Part shown: positions 9,038 through 17,039 of the stretch, piece after piece
Layout: each line of letters begins with the position of its first letter
Position numbering within the stretch: the stretch's first letter is position 1
Assembly: GCA_027364815.1 (NCBI GenBank)
Contig: DAHXOQ010000016.1
Span: 1 to 22,477, forward strand
From: Acidobacteriaceae bacterium
GTDB lineage: Bacteria > Acidobacteriota > Terriglobia > Terriglobales > Acidobacteriaceae
Direction: 5' to 3'
DNA length: 22,477 nucleotides
The notes under the pieces: generated by a model
Database searches by the model: none
The model's input: only the letters and a program-made list of their open reading frames with translations
Told to the model about the DNA's origin: nothing
Position numbers and translations under genes: made by a program

Positions 9038-9436
9038 TTAGCCCAGAACGGGAGGGGGACGTACGAAGAGGTCACTCAGAAATGAGCTGAGATGCAGACG
9101 CCACGACCTATTCGACCATTGCGCACTTTGGCCTGCCAACGGGATCAATTGGCCTGAAGCAAGCAATAGAATCACACTAAAAATCGCAACAACTACTCTG
9201 AAAACACTGTTGGAAGCTTTAGTTTGATCTACCAGTGGAATTTTAGCTGTCCTGGATTGCTCATTGCTGGATAATAGTTTGGCCTTCGGAACCTGGTGGG
9301 TAGCCGTCTGAGGTGAATCATAGAGAGAGAGCTTGTACTGCAAACCCCATGCAAAAATGCACACGGCCAAACCCAGGAACGCAAGAGCTCCTATGCGACT
9401 GAACGACCGTTTTTTGCTAATACGAAGCATACCCAT
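9038..9436 (-). CDS. Small two-TM membrane protein, acidobacterial type, unknown function
   Basis: Protein of 132 residues if started at ATG 9436-9434, which has AAAGG 4 nt upstream. An in-frame ATG at 9466 and a TTG at 9487 are alternative starts. A basic N-terminus ('ISKKRSFSRIG') leads to a membrane segment at about 15-34 containing 'FAWGLQYKLSLYD'. A polar stretch of about 40 residues follows, then a second hydrophobic segment at about 78-98. The C-terminus ends 'LFVRPPPVLG'. I recall proteins of this design, with the same 'QYKLSLY' and 'RPPP' marks, as common hypothetical proteins in Acidobacteriota, but I know no function. It is co-directional with the efflux operon, 138 nt ahead of the adaptor gene, so it may share the promoter at 9519-9547. 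Confidence 0.65.
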   Translation of the reverse strand: MGMLRISKKRSFSRIGALAFLGLAVCIFAWGLQYKLSLYDSPQTATHQVPKAKLLSSNEQSRTAKIPLVDQTKASNSVFRVVVAIFSVILLLASGQLIPLAGQSAQWSNRSWRLHLSSFLSDLFVRPPPVLG

Positions 9437-9518
9437 TAAGCCTTTACTGACAATGTAAAAGTCCATCCTGCTCAACACAATACGCAACGCAAGGGGACAG
9501 AGGATCTACTATTGATAG

Positions 9519-9547
9519 ATAATACTCTACGAGAAAAGGTTGCTCAA
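9519..9547 (-). promoter_or_regulatory. Sigma70-like promoter ahead of the small membrane-protein gene
   Basis: Read on the minus strand, TTGAGC (9547-9542) and TATTAT (9524-9519) are separated by exactly 17 nt, a good match to -35/-10 consensus. The start point would fall near 9512, about 75 nt before the ATG at 9436. A 10-bp perfect palindrome TGATTAATCA (9555-9564) lies just upstream of the -35 box and could be a regulator site. The promoter could serve the small gene and, by read-through, the efflux operon. Confidence 0.5.
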
Positions 9548-10082
9548 TATTTTTTGATTAATCATAAAGAAGACCAAAACCGGCACATATTCATGCTCCA
9601 GTTGCAACGGCCTTATCTCTAATTTATGCAATAGTTTACAGCTTCATTTGCTGATTGCGGATTGTGGTGACATACAAGCGTTCACCCTCTGTATTACCCG
9701 ATGTTGAGCAAGTGAAGCGCGTCACACAGATAGTGGCTTATTCAAGACTGCCACTGCTCGTGCGATTTTCCCAAGAATGTTATTGGCCTTCGCTGTCCTG
9801 ATAAATGCTACTGGATTGGTATTATCCTTGGCGATGGAATCACTGATGGCCATGATTCACTGCTTCCGATCACGGAAGACTCTACGCCAGATTTTCTTCT
9901 CTGCCTGACCGCGAAAAAGCCCTCGGAAAACGCATGCAACAGATGACCGCCATGCAATTTCTAAAGCACTAGGCGAGTGATGTCGCTAGCCTTTATCGCA
10001 GTGAAAAGTCAGCTCTATTTATGCGTGTTAGACTTGTTAGCGAACTCGCTTCATGCTCATTCAGAAGTCGTGCATTGCCATC

Positions 10083-10111
10083 TTGGCTTTGTTGGCTTCT
10101 GGTCATATCGT
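10083..10111 (+). promoter_or_regulatory. Possible promoter for the rhamnose operon
   Basis: TTGGCT (10083-10088) and TATCGT (10106-10111) are spaced by 17 nt, each matching consensus at four of six positions. They lie about 70-95 nt before the rfbB ATG. It is the best pair I could find in this stretch, but only moderate. Confidence 0.3.
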
Positions 10112-10177
10112 GCTCATGAACATTCGCAAGTCTTTCATTTTCCCTCAAACTCCAACTCTTCTAAGGACCTCCTGTAA

Positions 10178-11266
10178 ATGACGAGCATCAGAAAAACTAT
10201 TCTAGTCACGGGCGGGGCTGGGTTTATCGGTTCAAACTTTGTCTTGCAGTGGATCAATAATGTTGGCGGTGCAGTAGTCAATCTTGACCTGCTGACTTAT
10301 GCAGGCAATGCGGAAAATTTAGAGGCTCTTGAGGGCGACTCTCGACACTTGTTTGTAAAGGGCGACATTTGCGATGCCGAACTTGTAGCAACGTTATTGC
10401 ATACGCACCGGCCAAGTGCGATAGTTCACTTCGCTGCGGAAAGTCATGTGGATCGCTCGATTGTTGAACCGGGCGCATTTGTTCGCACGAATGTGCAAGG
10501 CACATTTACGCTGCTGGAACAAGCCAAACGATATTGGCCGACGCTGGATGCCCATGAGCAGCAGGTCTTTCGCTTTTTGCATGTTTCAACCGATGAGGTT
10601 TACGGATCGCTGGGCCCGAACGATGCGGCTTTTTCTGAAGTCACTGCGTATGCTCCCAACAGCCCCTACGCGGCATCCAAAGCGGCTTCCGATCATTTTG
10701 CCCGGGCCTATTACCATACCTACGCTTTACCGGTGCTCATGACCAATTGCTCAAACAATTACGGCCCCTTTCAATTTCCTGAGAAACTGATACCGTTGAT
10801 GATCCTCAATGCGCTCGAAGGCAAGCCGTTGCCTGTTTATGGTGATGGAAAAAATGTGCGCGACTGGCTGTTTGTGGAGGACCACTGTGCGGCAATCCGC
10901 ACTGTGCTTGAGCGCGGAGTAGTGGGCGAATGTTACAACATCGGTGGCAACAGCGAACAGATGAATCTGGATGTGGTGAATACGATTTGCGATCTTGTTG
11001 ACGAAATGCGCCCGAATCGAACAATTGGAGAACGTAGAAAGCTGATCACATTTGTTGTTGACCGGCCGGGACATGATCGCCGCTATGCCATTGACACAAC
11101 CAGGATCAATCGTGAACTTGGCTGGAAGCCTACGCTCACATTCAAGGATGGGCTGCGCAAAACCGTGGCCTGGTATTTGGAGCAGGAAGCCTGGATCAGA
11201 AATGTGCGCACAGGCGCTTACAAGGATTGGATTCGGAAGAATTATCAGGAGAGATCTACGCTATGA
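10178..11266 (+). CDS. rfbB: dTDP-glucose 4,6-dehydratase
   Basis: Second enzyme of dTDP-L-rhamnose synthesis: NAD-dependent conversion of dTDP-glucose to dTDP-4-keto-6-deoxyglucose in the cytoplasm. The protein has 362 residues, close to the family norm. It is an extended short-chain dehydrogenase with a Rossmann motif 'GGAGFIG' (12-18), the catalytic Thr-Asp-Glu triad at 138-140 ('STDEVYG') and the Tyr-x3-Lys pair at 164-168 ('YAASK'). The ATG at 10178 has AAGGA about 10 nt upstream. Its TGA overlaps the rfbA ATG by 4 nt. The product feeds rhamnose-containing surface polysaccharide. Confidence 0.96.
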   Translation: MTSIRKTILVTGGAGFIGSNFVLQWINNVGGAVVNLDLLTYAGNAENLEALEGDSRHLFVKGDICDAELVATLLHTHRPSAIVHFAAESHVDRSIVEPGAFVRTNVQGTFTLLEQAKRYWPTLDAHEQQVFRFLHVSTDEVYGSLGPNDAAFSEVTAYAPNSPYAASKAASDHFARAYYHTYALPVLMTNCSNNYGPFQFPEKLIPLMILNALEGKPLPVYGDGKNVRDWLFVEDHCAAIRTVLERGVVGECYNIGGNSEQMNLDVVNTICDLVDEMRPNRTIGERRKLITFVVDRPGHDRRYAIDTTRINRELGWKPTLTFKDGLRKTVAWYLEQEAWIRNVRTGAYKDWIRKNYQERSTL

Positions 11267-12159
11267 AGGGAATCATACTTGCTGGCGGCTCAGGAACGCG
11301 GCTTTATCCGGTAACTCAGGTTGTTTCAAAGCAGCTTTTGCCGGTATATGACAAACCCATGATATATTACCCGCTCAGTACGCTCATGTTAGCTGGGTTG
11401 CGAGATATTCTTATCATTTCCACGCCGCAGGATACAGAAAAATTTGCTAACTTATTGGGTGATGGAAGTCAGTGGGGAATCAATTTGAATTACGCCATCC
11501 AGCCCAGCCCGGATGGACTTGCTCAGGCATTTCTGATTGGCAAGGACTTTATCGGCGAGGATAGCAGCGCATTGATACTGGGCGATAACATCTTTTACGG
11601 GCAGTCGTTTTCAAAGAATCTGCAACATGCAGCGGCCTTGAAGCAAGGTGCGACGGTATTTGCTTATCCGGTGAACGACCCCGAGCGATACGGCGTGGTT
11701 GAATTCGACAAACAAGGATTTGCAATCAGCCTCGAAGAAAAGCCAAGCTGCCCCAAGTCTCGCTACGCCGTCACGGGCCTCTACTTTTACGATAGTGACG
11801 TAGTTCAACTGGCATCCTCGCTCAAACCGTCAACGCGCGGAGAATTGGAAATCACCGATCTGAACCGGCTCTATTTGCAAGCAGGCCGGCTGAATGTTCA
11901 GGTAATGAGTCGGGGCATGGCATGGCTCGATACGGGGACGCATGACTCGCTCCTTGATGCAGGGCTTTTCATTCACACCATCGAACGCCGCCAGGGTTTG
12001 AAAATTGCATGTCTTGAAGAGATTGCCTATAGACTCGGCTACATTCAGGCCGAAGATCTTGAAAGGCTGGCACAGCCGGTGAGCAAGAGCAGTTATGGAC
12101 AGTATCTTCTTTCACTGCGTAACGAACCGAAATTTACGCACGAAGAGGAGGCGCTATGA
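11263..12159 (+). CDS. rfbA: Glucose-1-phosphate thymidylyltransferase
   Basis: First enzyme of the pathway: joins glucose-1-phosphate and dTTP to give dTDP-glucose and pyrophosphate. The protein has 298 residues. The nucleotidyltransferase signature 'GGSGTRLYP' is at 8-16, 'KQLLPVYDKP' at 23-32, 'GLAQAF' at 85-90 and the metal-binding 'LGDNIFYG' at 106-113. I chose the ATG at 11263 rather than the in-frame ATG at 11227, because the family begins 'MKGIILAGG' and AGGAGA stands just upstream. It overlaps the end of rfbB by 4 nt and the start of rfbC by 4 nt. Confidence 0.96.
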   Translation: MKGIILAGGSGTRLYPVTQVVSKQLLPVYDKPMIYYPLSTLMLAGLRDILIISTPQDTEKFANLLGDGSQWGINLNYAIQPSPDGLAQAFLIGKDFIGEDSSALILGDNIFYGQSFSKNLQHAAALKQGATVFAYPVNDPERYGVVEFDKQGFAISLEEKPSCPKSRYAVTGLYFYDSDVVQLASSLKPSTRGELEITDLNRLYLQAGRLNVQVMSRGMAWLDTGTHDSLLDAGLFIHTIERRQGLKIACLEEIAYRLGYIQAEDLERLAQPVSKSSYGQYLLSLRNEPKFTHEEEAL

Positions 12160-12701
12160 CGTTTACAAAAACCGGATTGGATGGTGTACTCCTGGTCACT
12201 CCCAGGGTCTATGAGGACAACCGCGGCAAGTTTTGGGAAACTTGCAATGATAATCGCATGCGCGAGGCGGGATTGCCGACAAAATGGGTACAGGACAATT
12301 TTTCAATATCAAAAAAGAATGTTATCCGCGGCGTCCATTATCAATTGATTCAGCCGCAGGGGAAATTGGTGCGGGTAACTCATGGTGCCGCGCTCGATGT
12401 TGCTGTTGATCTGCGCCGTTCCTCGCCAAACTTTGGCAAGCATGTTGCTGTGGAACTCTCAGGCGATAACTGCGCGATGTTATGGATTCCCGAGGGCTTT
12501 GGTCATGCCTTTCTTGCTCTCACGGATCATGTTGGCTTTGCTTATAAAGTTACGGATTATTATTGCCCGGCGGGCGAAAGAACAATCAAATGGAATGATA
12601 CGGACTTGGCTATCCACTGGCCGGTTAGACCTGATGAATCTATCGTCTCCGTTAAAGACAGCATGGGTTCATCGCTCCGCGAGGCGGAGATCTTTGCGTG
12701 A
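12156..12701 (+). CDS. rfbC: dTDP-4-dehydrorhamnose 3,5-epimerase
   Basis: Third pathway enzyme, a cupin-fold epimerase acting at C3 and C5 of dTDP-4-keto-6-deoxyglucose. The protein has 181 residues, normal for the family. The catalytic His is H61 in 'IRGVHYQ', the acid Tyr is probably Y130 ('FAYKVTDYY'), and the conserved 'IPEGFGHAF' is at 111-119. Both ends overlap neighbours by 4 nt (ATGA at the start, GTGA at the end), so translation is coupled along the operon. Confidence 0.95.
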   Translation: MTFTKTGLDGVLLVTPRVYEDNRGKFWETCNDNRMREAGLPTKWVQDNFSISKKNVIRGVHYQLIQPQGKLVRVTHGAALDVAVDLRRSSPNFGKHVAVELSGDNCAMLWIPEGFGHAFLALTDHVGFAYKVTDYYCPAGERTIKWNDTDLAIHWPVRPDESIVSVKDSMGSSLREAEIFA

Positions 12702-13603
12702 ACAACAAGCCGCGCATTCTCATCGTTGGCGCCAATGGACAGCTTGGCCAGGAACTTGTACAAAGCTTCACGGGTTCCACCGAGATCATTGCAGTTGGCC
12801 GCGACACGGTTGATCTGACACGCCCTGACCAGGTCAGAGATATGATTCAAAAGACAGCACCCGATGTGATCCTCAATGCAGCGGCATACACAGCGGTCGA
12901 TCGCGCCGAGTCAGAGCGGGAAGTTGCCATGGCCATCAATGCACACGCCCCCGGCATCATGGCTGAAGAAGCGCAGCGGATCAACGCACTGCTGGTGCAC
13001 TATTCTACCGATTATGTCTTTGATGGCTCAAAAGCTGGCCCATGGCTTGAGACTGACAAGCCGGATCCGCTCAATGCCTATGGACTTAGCAAACTCGCCG
13101 GTGAGCAAGCCATTCAACAAGCAGGCGGAAAACATCTGATCTTACGTACCAGCTGGGTCTACGGCCCTTATGGCAACAACTTTTTTCTTACAATGCTTCA
13201 TCTTGGTAGCGAACGCGAAAGCCTGAAGATTGTCGATGATCAAGTGGGTGCGCCAACATCCTCTATCGAGCTGGCCATCGCAACACAGAAGTTGGTGAGC
13301 GGAGTTCTCTCACATGAATTCGGTGATGCTTCCCGTTGGGCTGGTCTTTACCACATGACGTGTGCCGGAGCCGTCACATGGCGTGGCTTTGCCGAAGCCA
13401 TCTTCACACGTACGCGCTCACTGCGTGATGGAAGAGCCCCAGTGGTGCATCCCATACCGACAAGCGAGTACCCGACGCCCGCCCGGCGTCCACATAACTC
13501 CGTACTCTCGAATGAAAAACTTCAAGCCACATTTGGAGTCACTCTGGCTCCTTGGGAGACAGCGTTGGACGAGGTAATACATAGGCTGACATTGCCTGAA
13601 TAA
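12698..13603 (+). CDS. rfbD: dTDP-4-dehydrorhamnose reductase
   Basis: Final pathway enzyme, reducing dTDP-4-dehydrorhamnose to dTDP-L-rhamnose with NAD(P)H. The protein has 301 residues. The Rossmann motif 'GANGQLGQEL' is at 11-20, 'YSTDYVFDG' at 102-110, and the catalytic Tyr128-x3-Lys132 lies in 'YGLSKLAGE'. The start is GTG at 12698, inside the rfbC stop (GTGA), with GGAGA about 7 nt upstream; no ATG fits the family N-terminus. It closes a complete four-gene B-A-C-D set. No glycosyltransferase follows, so the sugar is used by genes elsewhere. Confidence 0.95.
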   Translation: MNNKPRILIVGANGQLGQELVQSFTGSTEIIAVGRDTVDLTRPDQVRDMIQKTAPDVILNAAAYTAVDRAESEREVAMAINAHAPGIMAEEAQRINALLVHYSTDYVFDGSKAGPWLETDKPDPLNAYGLSKLAGEQAIQQAGGKHLILRTSWVYGPYGNNFFLTMLHLGSERESLKIVDDQVGAPTSSIELAIATQKLVSGVLSHEFGDASRWAGLYHMTCAGAVTWRGFAEAIFTRTRSLRDGRAPVVHPIPTSEYPTPARRPHNSVLSNEKLQATFGVTLAPWETALDEVIHRLTLPE

Positions 13604-13765
13604 ATAGATTGAGATGAACAGTATTAGCTAGTGGCTCCACCCATCCATCTCCATTCAGTTGTTGATGGGTTGCTCGTTAAATACGCCTCAAGGGTGCAGA
13701 CATTCATATGCGCGTTCAGATTCCAGGCTTCTAAGATTTGAGGATGGCTGCAGGAAGTCAACCTG
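13604..13765. other. Convergent gap after the rhamnose operon
   Basis: It separates the ends of rfbD and the AI-2E permease. The only structure seen is ACCCATC (13639-13645) pairing with GATGGGT (13664-13670) over an 18-nt loop, without a T-run. This is weak support for a bidirectional terminator. Confidence 0.25.
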
Positions 13766-14827
13766 TCAGCCCTGCTTTCTTCCCGGAGACTGTAAAGCTG
13801 TTGGATGAAGCTTATTCTGAGACTCCGATGGAATCAGAACTTGCAGCATCCCAAGCGCAACCGCAGTCAATGGAGCCGCCAGAGCGACTCCAATAGCACC
13901 TGTTGTGGAAGCCAGCACGAGCTGGACCGCCAGGGTCAGAGCGGGTGGAAGGGTCACTATTTTCCGTTCCAGCAATGGCGTGACAATGTTTCCCTCCAGA
14001 AAGTGCGCCATACAGAACAGTAATAGAGTGAGAATGCCTTTCGTTGGGCTGATGGCGAAAGCCAGCAGCCCTGCTGGAACGAAAGAGATTACTGGCCCTA
14101 GATTCGGGATGAACGTAAACGCTGCGGCGATGATTCCGATGGTTCCAGCCATTGGTACCTGGAGTGCCCAAAGGCCCACAGTAACGAGAGCGCCTATAGT
14201 GAGCATGGAGAATGCTTTTGCAACTAGCCATGATCGCAGCATTTGAGCCGCACTTTCCAGGCACCTGTCCAACTTGAGCCGGTAGACCGCAGGGGTCAAC
14301 AATTGTAGTCCGCGAAGATACGTTGAAGGCTCCGCTGCCACGTAGAGACTCACGGCCGCGATAATAAAGAGGCCGACGAGCGTGGAAGCTGTGGTGATTA
14401 CGATGCCTCCAATTCTTGTAGCCGCGTACGATATGCCATCTGAAAGTTGTGCCTGGTCGGCAAAGTGTGAGAGCAACCAGCGTCCCCAATTGTGTTCTTG
14501 CAGGCTCAAACGTATTTTTTCCGTTGCCGAAGGGAGATCAATCAACAGTTCGCTGAATTGTTGAACAAGTGCTGGGCCACGTAGCCAGATTCCAATGCCG
14601 AGACAGGTGGCGAGGGAAAGAAGCACAAGCGCCAGTGCCAGGTTCCGGCGGAGCCTAAGTTTCTTCTGTGTCCAATTTGTTGCAATCGTAAGAACAAGCG
14701 CACCAATGAGCCCGGCAAAAAGCAGAAGCAGAATGACGCGTGTCATCCAGATGAGGATGGCACCCGCGATTACGGCTGCGCTGACCGCAATTATGTAAAT
14801 TGCACGTCGTTTGAAATCATCCGTCAT
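13766..14827 (-). CDS. AI-2E family permease (PerM/UPF0118 type)
   Basis: Polytopic inner-membrane protein of 353 residues with about eight hydrophobic segments: two close pairs near the N-terminus (about 12-53 and 61-83), a soluble stretch at about 85-145, and the rest after about 150. The C-terminal half carries family-like segments such as 'FIPNLGPVISFVPAGLLAF' and 'FLEGNIVTPLLERKIVTLPP'. The family includes autoinducer-2 exporter TqsA and Na+/H+ antiporter-like members, so the substrate is open. A strong GGAGGA stands about 8 nt before the ATG at 14827. It lies 159 nt behind the P-type ATPase gene on the same strand and converges with the rhamnose operon. Confidence 0.88.
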   Translation of the reverse strand: MTDDFKRRAIYIIAVSAAVIAGAILIWMTRVILLLLFAGLIGALVLTIATNWTQKKLRLRRNLALALVLLSLATCLGIGIWLRGPALVQQFSELLIDLPSATEKIRLSLQEHNWGRWLLSHFADQAQLSDGISYAATRIGGIVITTASTLVGLFIIAAVSLYVAAEPSTYLRGLQLLTPAVYRLKLDRCLESAAQMLRSWLVAKAFSMLTIGALVTVGLWALQVPMAGTIGIIAAAFTFIPNLGPVISFVPAGLLAFAISPTKGILTLLLFCMAHFLEGNIVTPLLERKIVTLPPALTLAVQLVLASTTGAIGVALAAPLTAVALGMLQVLIPSESQNKLHPTALQSPGRKQG

Positions 14828-14893
14828 CGCAGAGTCCTCCGTGTGAATCGTGATCTACATAGCGTCGCGGCGTTGCATTGCTGGTCTACCGGC

Positions 14894-14917
14894 GACTCAG
14901 AGACTCGGAGACTCGGA
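14894..14917. repeat. Three tandem 8-bp repeats
   Basis: GACTCAGA, GACTCGGA and GACTCGGA follow one another directly (14894-14901, 14902-14909, 14910-14917), the first copy with one mismatch. They lie in the gap between the P-type ATPase and the AI-2E permease. They could be a slipped-strand microsatellite or a direct-repeat binding site; nothing distinguishes these. Confidence 0.5.
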
Positions 14918-14921
14918 CTTG

Positions 14922-14952
14922 AAAAGCTGAAACGCCATGCAGAATCCAGCTT
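14922..14952 (-). terminator. Weak possible terminator after the P-type ATPase gene
   Basis: On the minus strand AAGCTG (14952-14947) pairs with CAGCTT (14929-14924) around a 17-nt loop, and the stem runs into TTTTC. The stem is only 6 bp and the loop is long, so read-through to the AI-2E gene is quite possible. Confidence 0.25.
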
Positions 14953-14986
14953 AGGCTGCTCGATTGACCGCCGACTCTCCTCGTTC

Positions 14987-16924
14987 TCAGTGCTCGGCAC
15001 TGACAAGTTTCGACCGAGCCTCAATAACAGATTCGTGGTGTGAGGCCAGCAACGGCAAATGAAAGTCGCTGAGCGGCCCCGTTGGCAAGATCATCCGAAG
15101 AGAGTTCAGAATCGAGAGCAAATCGATGGCCTCCTGCAGTAGTACGCCTTGAATTGGCGTCAGATAACCTGAAGCGGCAGCAGCCATCCCCGCGAGACTG
15201 AGACCCATTCCACCGACTGCGCTCTGTAATGCAATGCGCCGCATGCGGTTTCCTATATGAATGAGTTCGTCCACACTGGCGAGAGACGATTGCAGGATGA
15301 CTGCTCCTGCCGCTTCGGCAGTCACATCGCTATTCACGCCGAGCGCAACGGCAGCGGTTGCATTCAGCATGGCCGGGGCGTCATTGATGCCGTCCCCGAT
15401 ATAGAGCGTTGGAGCCTGTGCAGTCATCTCGCGTACAATCTCGACTTTTTCTTCAGGGCTCTTGCCGCCGTAGACCTCAGAGATGCCCATGCCTGCGGCA
15501 AACAGCGAAACCTCGGCGGGCCGGTCGCCCGAGAGCAAAACGACTTTGTCAATATTGTGCATTGATCCAAGATGATTGAGGAATGGCTTGCTCTCGTTGC
15601 GCGGCTGGTCCTGGAAGTGAAGCAGGCCGGCAACCTGGCCATCAATCAGAACAACGCACTCCAGCCCCGGCGTGACCGGAGAAAGTTTCTGTGCGAGGTC
15701 GTGCGGTAGTTTGCCGCGGCCAGTCAACATCAATGAATGCCCATCAATGTGGCCAATCAAGCCTTTGCCCGGCGACTCAGAGACATTCTCCGCATCGAGG
15801 AAGGGTATACTCTCGTCCTTCACGGCCGCCATGACAGCATTGGCCAGCGGATGCTTCGAGTATCGTTCGAGGCTTGCGGCAAGTTGCAGCAGCACCTCAC
15901 GCGGCCAGCGGCCCAGGCAAACGACTTCGGAAAGAATGGGTTTGCCATAGGTGAGCGTCCCGGTCTTATCAACAAGAAGCGTTCGGCAGGAGTCGAGCCT
16001 TTCAAGGATTGACGGGTCCTTGATGATGATGCCGTAGCGGGCGCCGACTGAAATTGCGCCAATGATGGCAATAGGAATCGCAATGAGTAAGGGGCAGGGC
16101 GTCGCAATCACGAGCACGGCTAGAAATCGATCCGGCTGCCCGCTGAAGAACCAGCTTGCGAGTGCGACTGCCAGTGCGAGCGGTGTGTACCAACTGCCTA
16201 TCCTGTCGCCAAGACGGCGGATCTTGGGGCGGTTTTGCTCAGAAGCATGCAGCACCTCAACGATCTTGGCGTAGCGAGAATCGCTGGCCAGCCGAGTAGC
16301 TTGAATGGTGAGAACAGAATTGCCATTGACCGCTCCCGAAAGCACGTTCGCTCCCGGCGCCTTCTCGATCAGAAAAGGCTCTCCGGTCAAATAGGATTCA
16401 TCCATTCCACCCGACCCCTGCAAAACAATGCCATCCACCGGGCACAGTTCATGCGGATGGAGCATGACACTGTTTCCAATTTCAATTGCCTCAATGGAAA
16501 CATCGACTGTCGATCCATCCGGATTGATTCGATGAGCAAGCTGGGGCATGCGTTTAGCAAGAGCGCGCAACACTGAGGAAGCTCGCCGGGTTGCGATCTC
16601 TTCGAGCGTCTTGCCGCCTGAAAGCATCAGGATCACGATTGCAGCAACCCAGTTTTCCCTGAGCAGCAACGCTGTCGCGATGGAGATGACGGCAAGGATG
16701 TCCACGCTGAAGTTCAGCCGCAGAATCTCTCGCACCGTCTCAATAAGAAGCGGAATCGATGAAACTCCGATGGCGGCCAACAATATTACGCTCGCTGCCT
16801 GCTGATGGTGGAAGAGCAGCAGTATGCTAGCTGCGGCCAACATGCCTGCGCAAATAATGATCACGCCCGTCTTGTGTGAGAGTGCCCTCTGCAACCGTTC
16901 GGTAATTTGTGTCGCTTCCTGCAT
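14987..16924 (-). CDS. P1B-type heavy-metal/cation ATPase without N-terminal metal-binding domain
   Basis: ATP-driven inner-membrane cation pump, 645 residues. All catalytic marks are present: actuator 'TGEP' (180-183), membrane motif 'TPCPL' (275-279), phosphorylation site 'DKTGTLT' (319-325), the 'HP' of P1B pumps (358-359), and 'GDGINDAP' (510-517). There are eight membrane segments, four before the actuator, two around TPCPL and two at the C-terminus. The last contains 'QEAIDLLSILNSLR' with an Asp (D601) of the kind that coordinates metal in ZntA-like pumps. No CxxC HMA domain precedes TM1. Metal specificity cannot be assigned. The start ATG has AGGAG about 7 nt upstream. The Usp gene on the same strand ends 115 nt upstream. 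Confidence 0.92.
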   Translation of the reverse strand: MQEATQITERLQRALSHKTGVIIICAGMLAAASILLLFHHQQAASVILLAAIGVSSIPLLIETVREILRLNFSVDILAVISIATALLLRENWVAAIVILMLSGGKTLEEIATRRASSVLRALAKRMPQLAHRINPDGSTVDVSIEAIEIGNSVMLHPHELCPVDGIVLQGSGGMDESYLTGEPFLIEKAPGANVLSGAVNGNSVLTIQATRLASDSRYAKIVEVLHASEQNRPKIRRLGDRIGSWYTPLALAVALASWFFSGQPDRFLAVLVIATPCPLLIAIPIAIIGAISVGARYGIIIKDPSILERLDSCRTLLVDKTGTLTYGKPILSEVVCLGRWPREVLLQLAASLERYSKHPLANAVMAAVKDESIPFLDAENVSESPGKGLIGHIDGHSLMLTGRGKLPHDLAQKLSPVTPGLECVVLIDGQVAGLLHFQDQPRNESKPFLNHLGSMHNIDKVVLLSGDRPAEVSLFAAGMGISEVYGGKSPEEKVEIVREMTAQAPTLYIGDGINDAPAMLNATAAVALGVNSDVTAEAAGAVILQSSLASVDELIHIGNRMRRIALQSAVGGMGLSLAGMAAAASGYLTPIQGVLLQEAIDLLSILNSLRMILPTGPLSDFHLPLLASHHESVIEARSKLVSAEH

Positions 16925-16953
16925 AGAAACTCCTGTCTTGCAGTCAACTAATC

Positions 16954-17000
16954 CGCTTCTATGATCTTTTCTGATTTCTACTAAGCAGATTCGCTTCTAT
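16954..17000. repeat. 9-bp direct repeat upstream of the P-type ATPase
   Basis: CGCTTCTAT occurs at 16954-16962 and again at 16992-17000 (ATAGAAGCG on the coding strand), 38 nt apart start to start, in the 115-nt gap before the ATPase ATG. A direct-repeat regulator site is possible; chance cannot be excluded. Confidence 0.3.
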
Positions 17001-17039
17001 TTCCTTTCACCTCTCGGCGGCGAGTGTGTCGATACATGT

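Larger units (their letters stand above)
9437..10177. other. Long intergenic region with possible decayed coding sequence
   Basis: No intact gene is supported between the minus-strand small gene and rfbB. Besides promoter elements, there are overlapping open but start-less plus-strand frames. One runs 9734-9943 (70 codons, including 'CYWIGIILGDGITDGHDSLL'). Another runs 9856-9969 and ends 'LPDREKALGKRMQQMTAMQF' plus three residues before TAG at 9970. The second has protein-like composition. Together they look like the frameshifted remnant of a gene, but I could not identify a family. Confidence 0.35.

Noticed and set aside
9977..10177. Plus-strand open frame of 66 codons just before rfbB
   Set aside because: No ribosome site or recognisable domain, odd Cys/His/Ser-rich composition, and it covers the likely rfbB leader.
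13812..14489. Minus-strand frame of 225 codons inside the AI-2E gene
   Set aside because: Out-of-frame shadow, rich in Arg/His/Ser; the overlapping permease has clear membrane segments and a strong ribosome site.
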